From positions 1 through 26,734 of the forward strand of contig JBAXHO010000022.1 in NCBI GenBank assembly GCA_037138855.1: 26,734 nucleotides of DNA, written 5' to 3'. Below are positions 8,901 through 15,988 of this stretch, in pieces. The position numbers and the translations under genes are program-made. Below the pieces are notes generated by a model that worked only from the letters and a program-made list of their open reading frames with translations, made no database searches and was not told where the DNA came from. How positions within the stretch are numbered: the stretch's first letter is position 1; the number at the start of each line of letters is the position of its first letter. This DNA is from JBAXHO01 sp037138855 (lineage in GTDB: Bacteria; Patescibacteriota; Dojkabacteria; B142; OLB20).

Positions 8901-10052
8901 GAAAATGGTCAATATACTATTCCAATAAGTCTCGGTTTAAGTGATCAGATTTTTCAATTGAATTATGGAAATTTAGTAATTATTTATCATCCTGATCTGA
9001 AAAAGTATACATATTACGCTCATTTACAAGATGTCATTGTAAAAAATGGTCAGCAAGTGAATGCAGGCGATCAAATTGGGCATCAAGGACAGACTGGCGC
9101 TGCAGCTTCTCCGTATCTCCACTTTGAGGTGCGTGCAGCAGATGCTGCTTGTATAAATTCTACAAAAGCAGGTCATGATGCTACTACATTACAGTCAGAT
9201 TGTCTTTTCAATCCTGATGAACTGTTTGGAGCTAATCAAACCAGCTGTCAAGAAATTTCACAAAAGCCAGAATTATCAAAACTCACACAAGTGGATACAC
9301 AGATTCCTACTAATTTGAAAGATTTTACTCCTGACTTGAAGGGAGTATACAGTATCGTTAATTCAAATCAAGCAATCAACGATCAATTATTGCTTGTAGA
9401 GGATGCAAATCAACCTTTAGCATTTCTTGATGTAAATGCAAATCAAATGAAAGATAGTGATGAGCCTTTCTTGTATGGCTATTCATTAAGCTCAGATACA
9501 GTAAAGACGAAAGCAATTCAATATTTAAATATCCGGCCTGAATGGACTGCTTTTACAGTGATGGTTGATTCTTATACAACAACTTCATCTTTTTTACGAG
9601 CATTACCAGTGAATGATAAGTATGAGATGGCAATGTATGAGGGTCAAACATGGCAGATTGCTACTTTAAAGTCCAATCAGTTTTTTGGCACAGACAGTCT
9701 ATTAATAGCAGGTAATACATATTTCATAAGAGCAAGTAGTTCGGTAACCTATCCATTTTTAGAAGATTACCTCAAGAGTAGTCCTGCTGAATTTTTATTA
9801 AATCCAGGCTGGAATTTTGTGGCATTAACCAACGACTTGATTCAACAAAAACATTATAGTAGCTATTCTTTGTTACAAGCTTGTCTGGATCAGAACGTTA
9901 ACTGTATTAGTTTGAATAGTTTTGATAATCGAATGCAAAATTCAGTTGTTTATCAAGATACAAACATTTATGGAATTGACTATTTACTGAAGCCAGAGCA
10001 AACTTATTTGATTCAGGTCGCACCAGATTCCGGAGGGAAAGTGAATTTTTAA
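5997..10052 (+). CDS. Large membrane-anchored surface protein with FN3-like, Cys-rich, Thr/Pro repeat and M23 peptidase-like domains
   Basis: 1351 residues. The order is: a basic cytoplasmic start; a membrane anchor at ~39-63; an FN3/purple-acid-phosphatase-N-like domain at ~67-165 (NGVTITWVTEKASNSEVI, LNPDTEYTIFYGG); a Cys-rich block at 303-402 with 15 cysteines; a Thr/Pro-rich stalk at ~408-600 with ~23-residue repeats; beta-rich regions; and an M23 (LytM-like) domain at ~930-1078. The M23 part has HTGVD (His935, Asp939), YAHL (His1009), a GDQIGHQGQTG segment and PYLHFEV (His1042). Compared with S. aureus LytM, the zinc ligands and one catalytic His are kept, but the first His of the HxH motif is Tyr1040, so catalysis may be reduced or altered. 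Residues 1145-1156 match DxNxNxxxDxDE, as in SdrD-B-type calcium domains. The likely role is a cell-surface wall-binding or wall-cleaving protein, possibly under the divergent ECF fusion. Confidence 0.85.
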   Translation: MTILQTLKKRINLAILKIKLHYSTRDVAIHPGFINRKKILISLGFIFLGSVAFFSLLLVLSIIPQGKIVDSKIANLSSNGVTITWVTEKASNSEVILRSKNDLNIFQAVVSHPMIDDRDQINSQTKRYTHFVTLKNLNPDTEYTIFYGGKKTALANSGKITFKTKVVSADFKTPVPLYGNVNTSDNFNANDAIVFLISDQNISQDIAAVLVNSEKNWVLDNPVTEGEQAYKIILQHEKNFSEVKTILKPDTTDLLSLENSVTPQLNLLAETGETKILLTVTEALKALNSGNLASTSSIETTYSCSGSCNSGKDCNAFGNPGEGSMWSCLKNQSGVFKCFQDTINSGGTSCFLNCSPRAWQPCNCDIAKCQATCIQNNQNNPAGHYTYTDQCLSCQQSFTCGCDIGNIKVSPTVNIPNSPRPSVTKPLPSVTRYDPYLTPKPTVTKSVYSSPRPTNTKSVSKPTPTTCWTSLPSGGRIPCTTKMPTSQPTVCVPTYYPNNYNTCTIIPTPRSTVCIPTYNPGASNNCTIIPTVRPTLCIPYNDTGGYNYCNTTIPTARSTVKPTCDINGIGGKNICVTPSTCAGLACPKPTVCDYSPLGICIQLPKSGGCKGFAIDNYTRVGDLTSISTSVIIPETADFTKDDISFVLINKSSASYSDGTICQNLNKSGLVYQLKPTEIKQYAVGNGLLELKVKFSGTISKNIQPGNYYISVIVRYTDAQMHNSVLYAPDLGNPACTASQWNKIIKVDYLESQSKCKTDLIINSNTTTTASLSLAQVKYQPQDLLNYQDSNYPYFIEIASGNYKKVISLPRCENSLVECLAIVDQELKIPYDSAQVNIINIKLLGGVNKIDLGNIYQQHINLDKSNYDSSSNTYNLKEVNLSETINKANIRSYLPIPVVNQATSLAAISSKLTNPGCNQAFQLFNVCQKVEEKVLHTGVDIISKCENNSVLASYAGIVTYVRDIKWAIDENGQYTIPISLGLSDQIFQLNYGNLVIIYHPDLKKYTYYAHLQDVIVKNGQQVNAGDQIGHQGQTGAAASPYLHFEVRAADAACINSTKAGHDATTLQSDCLFNPDELFGANQTSCQEISQKPELSKLTQVDTQIPTNLKDFTPDLKGVYSIVNSNQAINDQLLLVEDANQPLAFLDVNANQMKDSDEPFLYGYSLSSDTVKTKAIQYLNIRPEWTAFTVMVDSYTTTSSFLRALPVNDKYEMAMYEGQTWQIATLKSNQFFGTDSLLIAGNTYFIRASSSVTYPFLEDYLKSSPAEFLLNPGWNFVALTNDLIQQKHYSSYSLLQACLDQNVNCISLNSFDNRMQNSVVYQDTNIYGIDYLLKPEQTYLIQVAPDSGGKVNF
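7455..7733 (+). repeat. In-frame tandem repeats coding for the Thr/Pro/Cys stalk
   Basis: Four diverged units of 69, 69, 72 and 69 bp inside the surface-protein gene (residues 487-579). Each of the first three begins with (Q/R)(P/S)T(V/L)C(V/I)P and ends near C-x(1-2)-TIIPT or C-N-TTIPT. The fourth (RSTVKPTC) is more degenerate. Two cysteines per unit suggest repeated disulfide-stabilised turns in an extended stalk. Confidence 0.75.
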
Positions 10053-10069
10053 AAAAGTTATTTATTCTC

Positions 10070-11077
10070 ATGTCTTATAACATCGCAATTCTTGGTACTG
10101 GTATTGGCAAAGCACATGCTGAGGCGCTCAAGCTATTTCCTGATTTTGTCGTCAAGACAATTTGTGGTAAAAATTCTGAAAAAACTGAAGCAATTGCCAA
10201 GTCATTAGGAATTCCCAATTGGTTGACTAATTACTCTGAGGTAATTAATGATCAGGAGATCGATATTGTGTTAATTGCATTGCCAAACGATCTTCATTTA
10301 CAGGTTGTTTCGCAAGCAGTTTCTCAAGGTAAATATATAGTACTGGAAAAACCAAGTGCACCAAATGTTTCAGATGCTCAAGCGCTTGTAATGTTATCTC
10401 AAACAAGTAAATTCCCTATTGTTATTCATCATCAGCTACGTTTTCATCCGATTCTCAATAAAATTCAAAAGATGATTACTGCTGGTACTTTGGGTGAAGT
10501 GGCGATGATCAATATTATTATGACACGAAAATCTGACGAATATTTTAGCTGGATGAATCAGCTGCAGCATGGTGGTGGTCAGTTACAACTAATGGGCAGT
10601 CATCTTATTGATCTAACGAGATTTTGGCTGGAAAACACTAATTGGGAAGATGTTTCGCTCAAAGCAAATATTGTAGTAAATGAAGTGAAAGATCATTCTG
10701 GAATAATGCAAAAGGTGACAGCTGAAGATCAATTTGTTATTGCTGCCCGTTCGGGAAATACCTTAATTTCGCTAGTGAACGGTACTAGAGGTTTTGCTTA
10801 TAAAGGTTTTACCATTGAAGTACAGGGAACAAAAGCAGCAGTATTTTACAATCAGGAAACAGGTTTTCGTTTTACCAATAATGGTGATTCCTTTGAAGCG
10901 TTAACTTTTACTGATCAATTCCCGGCACAAAATACAGAAAATAACTTTTTCCGAACCGGTATGAAATATTTCTGGGCAGAGTATTTAAATGCTTTAAAAA
11001 CAAAGGATTTCTCTAAGTTTTCCAGTGTAAATGATGGGGTAGAAATTCAGAAAATAATTGCTCAAAAGAGAAGTTAA
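10070..11077 (+). CDS. Gfo/Idh/MocA family NAD(P)-dependent oxidoreductase
   Basis: 335 residues, the usual family length. An N-terminal Rossmann fold (IAILGTGIGKAHAEAL, residues 5-20) is followed by VLIALPNDLH and the diagnostic EKP at 93-95 (VLEKPSAPN), whose lysine is catalytic in the family. The C-terminal alpha/beta domain has HHQLRFHPI and a GGGQLQLMGSHLIDLTRFW segment carrying the substrate-site His. The dinucleotide loop reads GxGxGxxH, one residue shorter than the common GxGxxGxxH. The substrate is probably a sugar or sugar nucleotide, but this cannot be told. It starts 17 nt after the surface-protein stop and is probably co-transcribed with it. Its TAA shares bases with the stop of the convergent NUDIX gene (TTAA, 11074-11077). 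Confidence 0.88.
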   Translation: MSYNIAILGTGIGKAHAEALKLFPDFVVKTICGKNSEKTEAIAKSLGIPNWLTNYSEVINDQEIDIVLIALPNDLHLQVVSQAVSQGKYIVLEKPSAPNVSDAQALVMLSQTSKFPIVIHHQLRFHPILNKIQKMITAGTLGEVAMINIIMTRKSDEYFSWMNQLQHGGGQLQLMGSHLIDLTRFWLENTNWEDVSLKANIVVNEVKDHSGIMQKVTAEDQFVIAARSGNTLISLVNGTRGFAYKGFTIEVQGTKAAVFYNQETGFRFTNNGDSFEALTFTDQFPAQNTENNFFRTGMKYFWAEYLNALKTKDFSKFSSVNDGVEIQKIIAQKRS

Positions 11078-11608
11078 GGATAAATTGCTGCGATTACTTG
11101 CAAAGGTCTTTCATACCACTTCAAGGTTTTTTCCTGTATTGATTTTTTGAGTTCAGCTAAAGAAATCCACTTAATAGAATTTATTTCATCACTCGCTATT
11201 TTAATTTGATCCTCTGGCTGTAAATTATATTCAAAGACATGGAAGAATTCGTTTGATAAAGGTAATGTCACTAAAAACTTGGTCTAAAAATTTAAGTTTT
11301 TCGGGTGATGTAGTGATGCCTAATTCTTCTTGAAGCTCTCTGATAGCCGTTTCTGGATAACTAACGCCAAAATTTACATGCCCACCAACGCTTAAATCCC
11401 AATAATTAGGGTATAAATCTTTGGAAGCACTTCGTTTTTGAATTAAGATTTTACCAGCTTGATTTTTGACTATGATAAAGATCGTACGATAATATTTATC
11501 CGAGCTATGATGAGCTATACCCCTTAAAATTGGACTGATTACATTATTATCTTGATCTACCTCAGTTAACTGTTCTTCCTGAGAATCAGTAGTGTTTACT
11601 CCAGGCAT
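11074..11608 (-). pseudogene. NUDIX hydrolase gene interrupted by a frameshift
   Basis: The first 125 codons (11608 to 11231) encode a NUDIX domain: QKRSASKDLYPNYWDLSVGG, then the box GHVNFGVSYPETAIRELQEE(L)G, which keeps the catalytic REUxEExGU but has Val at the first Glu position of GX5E. The frame then runs into a stop. The C-terminal remainder (SNEFFHVFEYNL... to YP) continues in another frame down to 11074. Removing one A from the A5 run at 11273-11277 (plus strand) joins both into one ~178-residue reading frame with normal NUDIX ending. The sequence resembles the IDI-like YfcD-type NUDIX proteins. The gene begins 2 nt after the fni stop, so it belongs to that operon. This is either a genuine disruption or an assembly or sequencing error in the homopolymer. 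Confidence 0.8.
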
Positions 11609-11610
11609 TA

Positions 11611-12645
11611 CTATAATAAATTTGATAATATAATTTTTTTTAATTGGATTTGTTTTATTTTCTCAAAATTTTTACAGCCAGTTACGAACATTGCAATTTG
11701 CAATTCGTGCTTTAACTGATCGATATATTTGATAGCGGATTCAGTGTCTTTAATAGCGCTGAGTAATACTGGTCTTGCTGCAGTTGTAAGATTGGCACCT
11801 AATGCCAGTGCTTTGAAAATGTGAAGACCATTACGAATTCCCCCACCAGCAATCAGATTAATTCCTTTTACTTGAGTAGCCGCGATCAGTGCTTCATCGG
11901 TAGGAATGCCCACTTCCTGAAAAATGCTACCTAATTTATCGTTACGTCTCGCTCCTTCGACCAGTGCCCAATTTGTACCACCCTGGCCGGAAACATCAAA
12001 CCATTTCACACCGATTTCAGCAAGTCTTTTAATAGTTTTCAGGTCAAGTCCTGTACCAACTTCTTTGACAAGGACTGGCTTATTAATTTTATTGATCAAC
12101 TTGGCAAGCTTAGGAATTAATTGCTCAAAATTGGTATCGCCTTCTGATTGAATTGCTTCTTGTAGGGGATTGATATGTAGGAAGATGGCATCAGCTTCAA
12201 CTAGATCGAGAAGTTTATTAATTTCATCTGCACCAATTCCATGATTGAGTTGTACTAAGCCTAAATTAGCAACTAGAGGGACACTGGGACAATATTTACG
12301 AATTTGAAAAGTAGTGGCAAGATCAGGTCGGTCTAAAAGGATGCGCATTGAGCCTAGTGCCATTGCCACCTTACAAGTTTCTGCTGCTTGAGCAAGTTGA
12401 ATATTGATGGCTTGACCTTTAGTAATTCCACCAGTCATGGAGGAAATCATAAAGGGAAGATGGAGATGTCTACCCAGGAATGAGCAAGTAGTATCTACAT
12501 CGCTATAATTAATTTCCGGAAGGGCAGTATAAGGAATACGATATTGGTCAAAACTGGAAGGAAAGGGTTCCACTGGCTGGTTCAAAACCACATCCAAATG
12601 ACTCCCTTTCCGTTTTTTTTGAATTGCAACTTGCTGGTCTTTCAT
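11611..12645 (-). CDS. fni: Type 2 isopentenyl-diphosphate delta-isomerase
   Basis: 344 residues, matching the FMN- and NADPH-dependent type 2 enzyme that interconverts isopentenyl and dimethylallyl diphosphate. Signatures are RKGSHLD near residue 12, SSMTGG at 68-73, VANLGLVQL at 125-133, the substrate-site HINPLQEAIQSEGD at 158-170, VKEVGTGL, DVSGQGGTNWALVEGARR (FMN phosphate/GGT motif at 222-224) and AGGGIRNGLHIFKALALGA. The type 2 enzyme commonly accompanies a mevalonate route; no other isoprenoid gene is in this window. It is followed after 2 nt by a broken NUDIX gene of the fold used by type 1 isomerases. Start ATG 12645. Confidence 0.93.
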   Translation of the reverse strand: MKDQQVAIQKKRKGSHLDVVLNQPVEPFPSSFDQYRIPYTALPEINYSDVDTTCSFLGRHLHLPFMISSMTGGITKGQAINIQLAQAAETCKVAMALGSMRILLDRPDLATTFQIRKYCPSVPLVANLGLVQLNHGIGADEINKLLDLVEADAIFLHINPLQEAIQSEGDTNFEQLIPKLAKLINKINKPVLVKEVGTGLDLKTIKRLAEIGVKWFDVSGQGGTNWALVEGARRNDKLGSIFQEVGIPTDEALIAATQVKGINLIAGGGIRNGLHIFKALALGANLTTAARPVLLSAIKDTESAIKYIDQLKHELQIAMFVTGCKNFEKIKQIQLKKIILSNLL

Positions 12646-12670
12646 TAAAAATCAGTTTAAAAATTCTCCT

Positions 12671-12694
12671 CCGATCACCGATTACCGGACACCG
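12671..12694. repeat. Intergenic CCGGTAATCGGTGATCGG-type repeat
   Basis: The 55-bp gap between rny and fni consists largely of this element. Its reverse complement contains TCCGGTAATCGGTGATCGG, which matches 18 of 19 bases of TCCGGTAACCGGTGATCGG at 19612-19630. Related copies lie at 24752-24775 and 26577-26603. Confidence 0.7.
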
Positions 12695-12700
12695 TCTTAA

Positions 12701-14248
12701 CTATTTTGCCTCAGCTGCCGTGCGAAATTCACGTATCGCTGTCACTTTGACTGAACCAGGGTATGACTGTGTATCCTCAATTTCTTTAGCAATCTTTTGT
12801 GCCAGAACTATCACCTCATCATCACTAATTGCTTCTGGTTTAAAGATCACTCTCACTTCACGACCGGCATGAATGGCATAAGCTTCTTTTACAGATTCAT
12901 ATTGAGTAGCAATGTCTTCCAGAGCTTTAATTCTTTTTACATAGTCTTCGTAATTATCTTTCCGGGCTCCTGGTCGGGCGCCAGAAATGGCATCGGCAAT
13001 TTGTACTACAATTGCTTCCAAAGATTTCGGTTCAATATCGCCATGGTGTGCTTCTACTGCATTAGCAAGTTTTTCATCTTTCAGATATTTACGGATAATA
13101 TCACCGGAAATGTGGTGATGTGGTTTACCTTCGATTTCGTGAGTTAGTACTTTACCGATATCATGAAGCAGACAGGCTTTCTTAGTGAAATTCACATCAG
13201 CACCAACTTCTGAAGCTAATTGGGCTCCTAGATTTACCATTTCCAGTGAATGCTTGATCAGATTTTGGCCATAACTGAAGCGGTATTTGAAACGACCAAG
13301 CAGTTTAATAATCTCTGGAGGTAAATCACTAAAACCTGTATCATAAGCGAGTTTTTCTCCAGTTTTTCGGATTTCACGGGCCAGGTCATTTTTAATAGTT
13401 TTCACAGTTTGTTCAATGCTTCCCGGGTGTACCCGGCCATCTTTCAAAAGTTTTTGGAGGGAAAGTGCTGCTACTTCACGACGAATTGGATCAAATCCGG
13501 AAAGTGAAACCTGGTTTGGTGCTTCATCGACGATGATATCTACACCAGTGAGTCTTTCAAAAGTACGAATATTTCTACCTTCTTTACCAATAATTTTTCC
13601 TTTTAATTCTTCATTATCAATATCAATAGTGGTAGAAGTAGATTCTGCTACATAATCAGTTGCACTTTTTTGCATCACATCTATCAAAATTTCACGGGCA
13701 CGGTCATCAGATTCAGATTGAATTTTATATTCAGCTTCCTTGATTTTTTTGGCAATGTGACCACTGAGTTCAGTTTCAGTTTCCTCCATAAGCTTTTTAC
13801 GGGCCTCTTCACGGGATAATTGTGAAATTGTTTCGAGTTCCTCAGCAATTTTATTTCGGGCAACTTTCACGTCCTTTTTTGCTTGTTCCAAAGCTTTTTC
13901 TTTAGATTCAATTTGATCAAATCTTTGGTCAATGATTTTGGATCGTTGAATCATTTCTTTTTCTCTTTTTTCTAGCCGATCTTCCAGTTCATCTAGCTCT
14001 TTTCTAGTTTCTCTGGCATGAGTAAGCGTTTTTTCTTTTATCAAGCTAGCATCTTTTTCAGCCTCCAAGATAATATTTTGGGCTTTAATACTTGCTTTTT
14101 TAATCGCCTCGTCTTCTGTGAGATCGAGAAATTTTGGATCTTTCAGCTTTTGCTCTAGCTTTTTTTGATTGGAAAAAAGGAATACACTTGTACCGATACC
14201 ACCAGTAGCAACTACTGAAAGAAACAACAGAATTATTGTCTCTAACAT
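12701..14248 (-). CDS. rny: Ribonuclease Y
   Basis: 515 residues, standard length for RNase Y, the membrane-anchored endoribonuclease that initiates mRNA decay. An N-terminal membrane segment (residues 3-25) is followed by a long charged coiled coil (about 30-200). A KH domain follows at about 205-270 (KGKIIGKEGRNIRTFERLTG, with the GKEG loop at 221-224), then an HD domain (His333, and His362-Asp363 in CLLHDIGKVLTH; PHHHISGD; AHHGD). The conserved C-terminal tail ends SYPGSVKVTAIREFR. All catalytic HD residues appear intact. A TATATT box 7 nt before the ATG suggests a leaderless or nearly leaderless transcript. The downstream fni follows after 55 bp. Confidence 0.96.
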   Translation of the reverse strand: MLETIILLFLSVVATGGIGTSVFLFSNQKKLEQKLKDPKFLDLTEDEAIKKASIKAQNIILEAEKDASLIKEKTLTHARETRKELDELEDRLEKREKEMIQRSKIIDQRFDQIESKEKALEQAKKDVKVARNKIAEELETISQLSREEARKKLMEETETELSGHIAKKIKEAEYKIQSESDDRAREILIDVMQKSATDYVAESTSTTIDIDNEELKGKIIGKEGRNIRTFERLTGVDIIVDEAPNQVSLSGFDPIRREVAALSLQKLLKDGRVHPGSIEQTVKTIKNDLAREIRKTGEKLAYDTGFSDLPPEIIKLLGRFKYRFSYGQNLIKHSLEMVNLGAQLASEVGADVNFTKKACLLHDIGKVLTHEIEGKPHHHISGDIIRKYLKDEKLANAVEAHHGDIEPKSLEAIVVQIADAISGARPGARKDNYEDYVKRIKALEDIATQYESVKEAYAIHAGREVRVIFKPEAISDDEVIVLAQKIAKEIEDTQSYPGSVKVTAIREFRTAAEAK

Positions 14249-14255
14249 TGTCAGA

Positions 14256-14261
14256 AATATA
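14256..14261 (-). promoter_or_regulatory. -10 box of rny
   Basis: TATATT on the minus strand ends 7 nt before the rny ATG (14248), so transcription would begin at or next to the A of ATG. No good -35 is seen. No Shine-Dalgarno sequence is present. Confidence 0.45.
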
Positions 14262-14325
14262 AAAATAAATACAAAATATTGAATATGATTTCAGTTAGCA
14301 GAGAGAATTATGATGGAAATAGATA

Positions 14326-14346
14326 ATGGCTTACGAATTAAGCCAT
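14326..14346 (-). terminator. Hairpin between the amidase gene and rny
   Basis: ATGGCTTA/TAAGCCAT forms a perfect 8-bp stem with a 5-nt loop. On the minus strand it is followed by TATCTATTT, a poor U-tract, so it may be a weak terminator for the amidase gene. A second small hairpin, TTTCAGT/ACTGAAA, lies at 14449-14467. Nothing else is recognisable in the 300-nt gap 14249-14548 apart from the rny -10 box. Confidence 0.35.
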
Positions 14347-14548
14347 AAGAATTTAAATTTTTTTGCTCTTAAAGACAAATGATTTTCGAGTTCAAAATTC
14401 ATTTAATTTATAATTTATCTATTATTGAAATAATTAACTTTCTTGCAGTTTCAGTTATTTACTGAAATACATATCTAAAATGAATTATACAACATTAAGA
14501 ACTGTTTTTGTGAGGAAATTTAATAAAACGGAATCTGGAATTTGGTAT

Positions 14549-15754
14549 TTATTCAAAGATATCACTAAATGCCTTGAAAACTTTGTCGATGAAAGATCCT
14601 TTATATTTCGCTGAATTAGAAGCACGTTTTTTGGCAACAAGAACGCGGGTTTGTTGTTCTTGGGTGACACGATTGAGTTGAGCTTGAATAGTTTGAATTG
14701 CCAGATTTTTTTGATTGATGGTTTGTTGCAAATTGTAAAGGATAGTATCCTGGTCTTTAGCCTTAGTTTGTAGTCTAAGATAATCAGTATTCTGGTCGTT
14801 AAATTTTTTTTTGGCTTCAAATACTTCCTGACGGGCTTTTACCAGATCTGCATGTTCTTGGGAATCAATCATCTTTTTTATCAGTTCTTCTTCTTTAATT
14901 CCGACATTTAAAAAATAGTTTAAATCATTTTGATTGGGTTCCCGACCTAAAATTTTAATATATAAATTTCGAATTACATTTTTTCGTTCTTCTCTACTTG
15001 GTAATGGTTTGAAATTACTATCATTGCTTGGTGTGAGTGGTGTGGTACTAGGCTGAAAGTTATTCACTGGTGCAGGTGACATGATTTGTGTCTGGGTAAC
15101 TGGTTGAATCGGACGAACAGGTGATATTTTATCTTTGGCTTCTGCTATTGGTTTAGGTGCAGATACAGCTACAGGTGTAGGCACAGGAATATTTTCCTGA
15201 AAAGGTACATTTAAATATTGTAAAATCCCTTTGGCAATTCCTTTGGCAGCTTTTTCCAGATTTGCTTCTTCTCTAAGAAAGGCTGCATCCTCTTCATTAT
15301 CAAGGTAGCCACATTCAATAATAATAGAAATGGGTAAGGATTCATGTAGAAAGGCAATAGAGCCAAGTTCATGTTCAAATTCACTTTTGGCACCTTGCTC
15401 TGGTAATCCGGTTTCTAAGGCAGTGGCTTTTAAAACTATTTCCGCTAAAGTTTGTGAAGGGTTTCCGCCACGTCCTTCATACCAGACTTCGATACCACGA
15501 TTCCCGCCATCATTTATATGTATTTCTACAATGACATCATTGGTAGTTTCGTTGTAGCCTGTTTTATTGACCCATTCCAACCGTTTCACCAGGTCTAAAT
15601 TTGGTGGTACAGAAAGCGATATCACGCCACTACGACGGATATACGGCAATACTTTTCTGGCAATACTTCTGGAAAGTAAATGCTCGTTAAATCCATTGGC
15701 TTGAGAACCTGGACTTTGTTCTGTATGACCTGCAGAAATTATTACTCTGGGCAT
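14549..15754 (-). CDS. N-acetylmuramoyl-L-alanine amidase with DUF4214-like and coiled-coil C-terminus
   Basis: 401 residues. An Amidase_3 (LytC/AmiC type) zinc domain fills residues 3-183. Its zinc ligands are His10 (SAGHTEQ), Glu24 (FNEH) and His79 (VEIHIND), and the catalytic Glu is Glu147 (IIECGYLDNEEDA). A Pro/Val/Thr-rich linker (186-250) leads to a DUF4214-like segment (~256-302; RNLYIKILGREPNQNDLNYFL). A predicted coiled coil (305-372) and a short basic tail follow. The amidase domain begins at residue 3 with no signal peptide or membrane anchor, so export by another route or a delivery or intracellular role must be considered. Upstream lies a good promoter (15781-15809). It would cleave the MurNAc-L-Ala bond of peptidoglycan. 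Confidence 0.9.
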   Translation of the reverse strand: MPRVIISAGHTEQSPGSQANGFNEHLLSRSIARKVLPYIRRSGVISLSVPPNLDLVKRLEWVNKTGYNETTNDVIVEIHINDGGNRGIEVWYEGRGGNPSQTLAEIVLKATALETGLPEQGAKSEFEHELGSIAFLHESLPISIIIECGYLDNEEDAAFLREEANLEKAAKGIAKGILQYLNVPFQENIPVPTPVAVSAPKPIAEAKDKISPVRPIQPVTQTQIMSPAPVNNFQPSTTPLTPSNDSNFKPLPSREERKNVIRNLYIKILGREPNQNDLNYFLNVGIKEEELIKKMIDSQEHADLVKARQEVFEAKKKFNDQNTDYLRLQTKAKDQDTILYNLQQTINQKNLAIQTIQAQLNRVTQEQQTRVLVAKKRASNSAKYKGSFIDKVFKAFSDIFE

Positions 15755-15780
15755 TACTGGTTATCTTGATTAATTTTTAA

Positions 15781-15809
15781 ATTATATCACTATTAATATG
15801 AAATGGCAG
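15781..15809 (-). promoter_or_regulatory. Promoter of the amidase gene
   Basis: On the minus strand CTGCCA (15804-15809, 4 of 6 to TTGACA), a 17-nt spacer and a perfect TATAAT (15781-15786). The start would be about 20 nt before ATG 15754. Confidence 0.6.
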
Positions 15810-15855
15810 ACGATATTTTGTATTTCTGATCAGGATAACAAATTACATACTTTTA

Positions 15856-15959
15856 TATAGACCTTATAACTAATAATTGTGGCTATAATAGCCTGAAATT
15901 TTAAATCTAGTATGCATATTCAAAATTAACTTCAGCAGATTTAAAATGAAAGGTCTATA
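15856..15959. other. Nested inverted-repeat element (possible structured RNA or DNA site)
   Basis: An outer 10-bp pair TATAGACCTT (15856-15865)/AAGGTCTATA (15950-15959) encloses two further helices. One is the hairpin GGCTA-TAA-TAGCC (15881-15893). The other is the perfect 10-bp pair TTTTAAATCT (15899-15908)/AGATTTAAAA (15937-15946). Together they can form a three-way junction of 104 nt. It lies between parB and the amidase promoter, where no protein is encoded. No known RNA family is recognised. Confidence 0.5.
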
Positions 15960-15988
15960 GTAGCTGAGCTTTTTAAGTATTCTGATGT

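Noticed and set aside
14485..14820. Separate gene in another frame at the amidase 3' end
   Set aside because: It overlaps the coiled-coil coding part and shows no family features; composition is that of a shadow frame.
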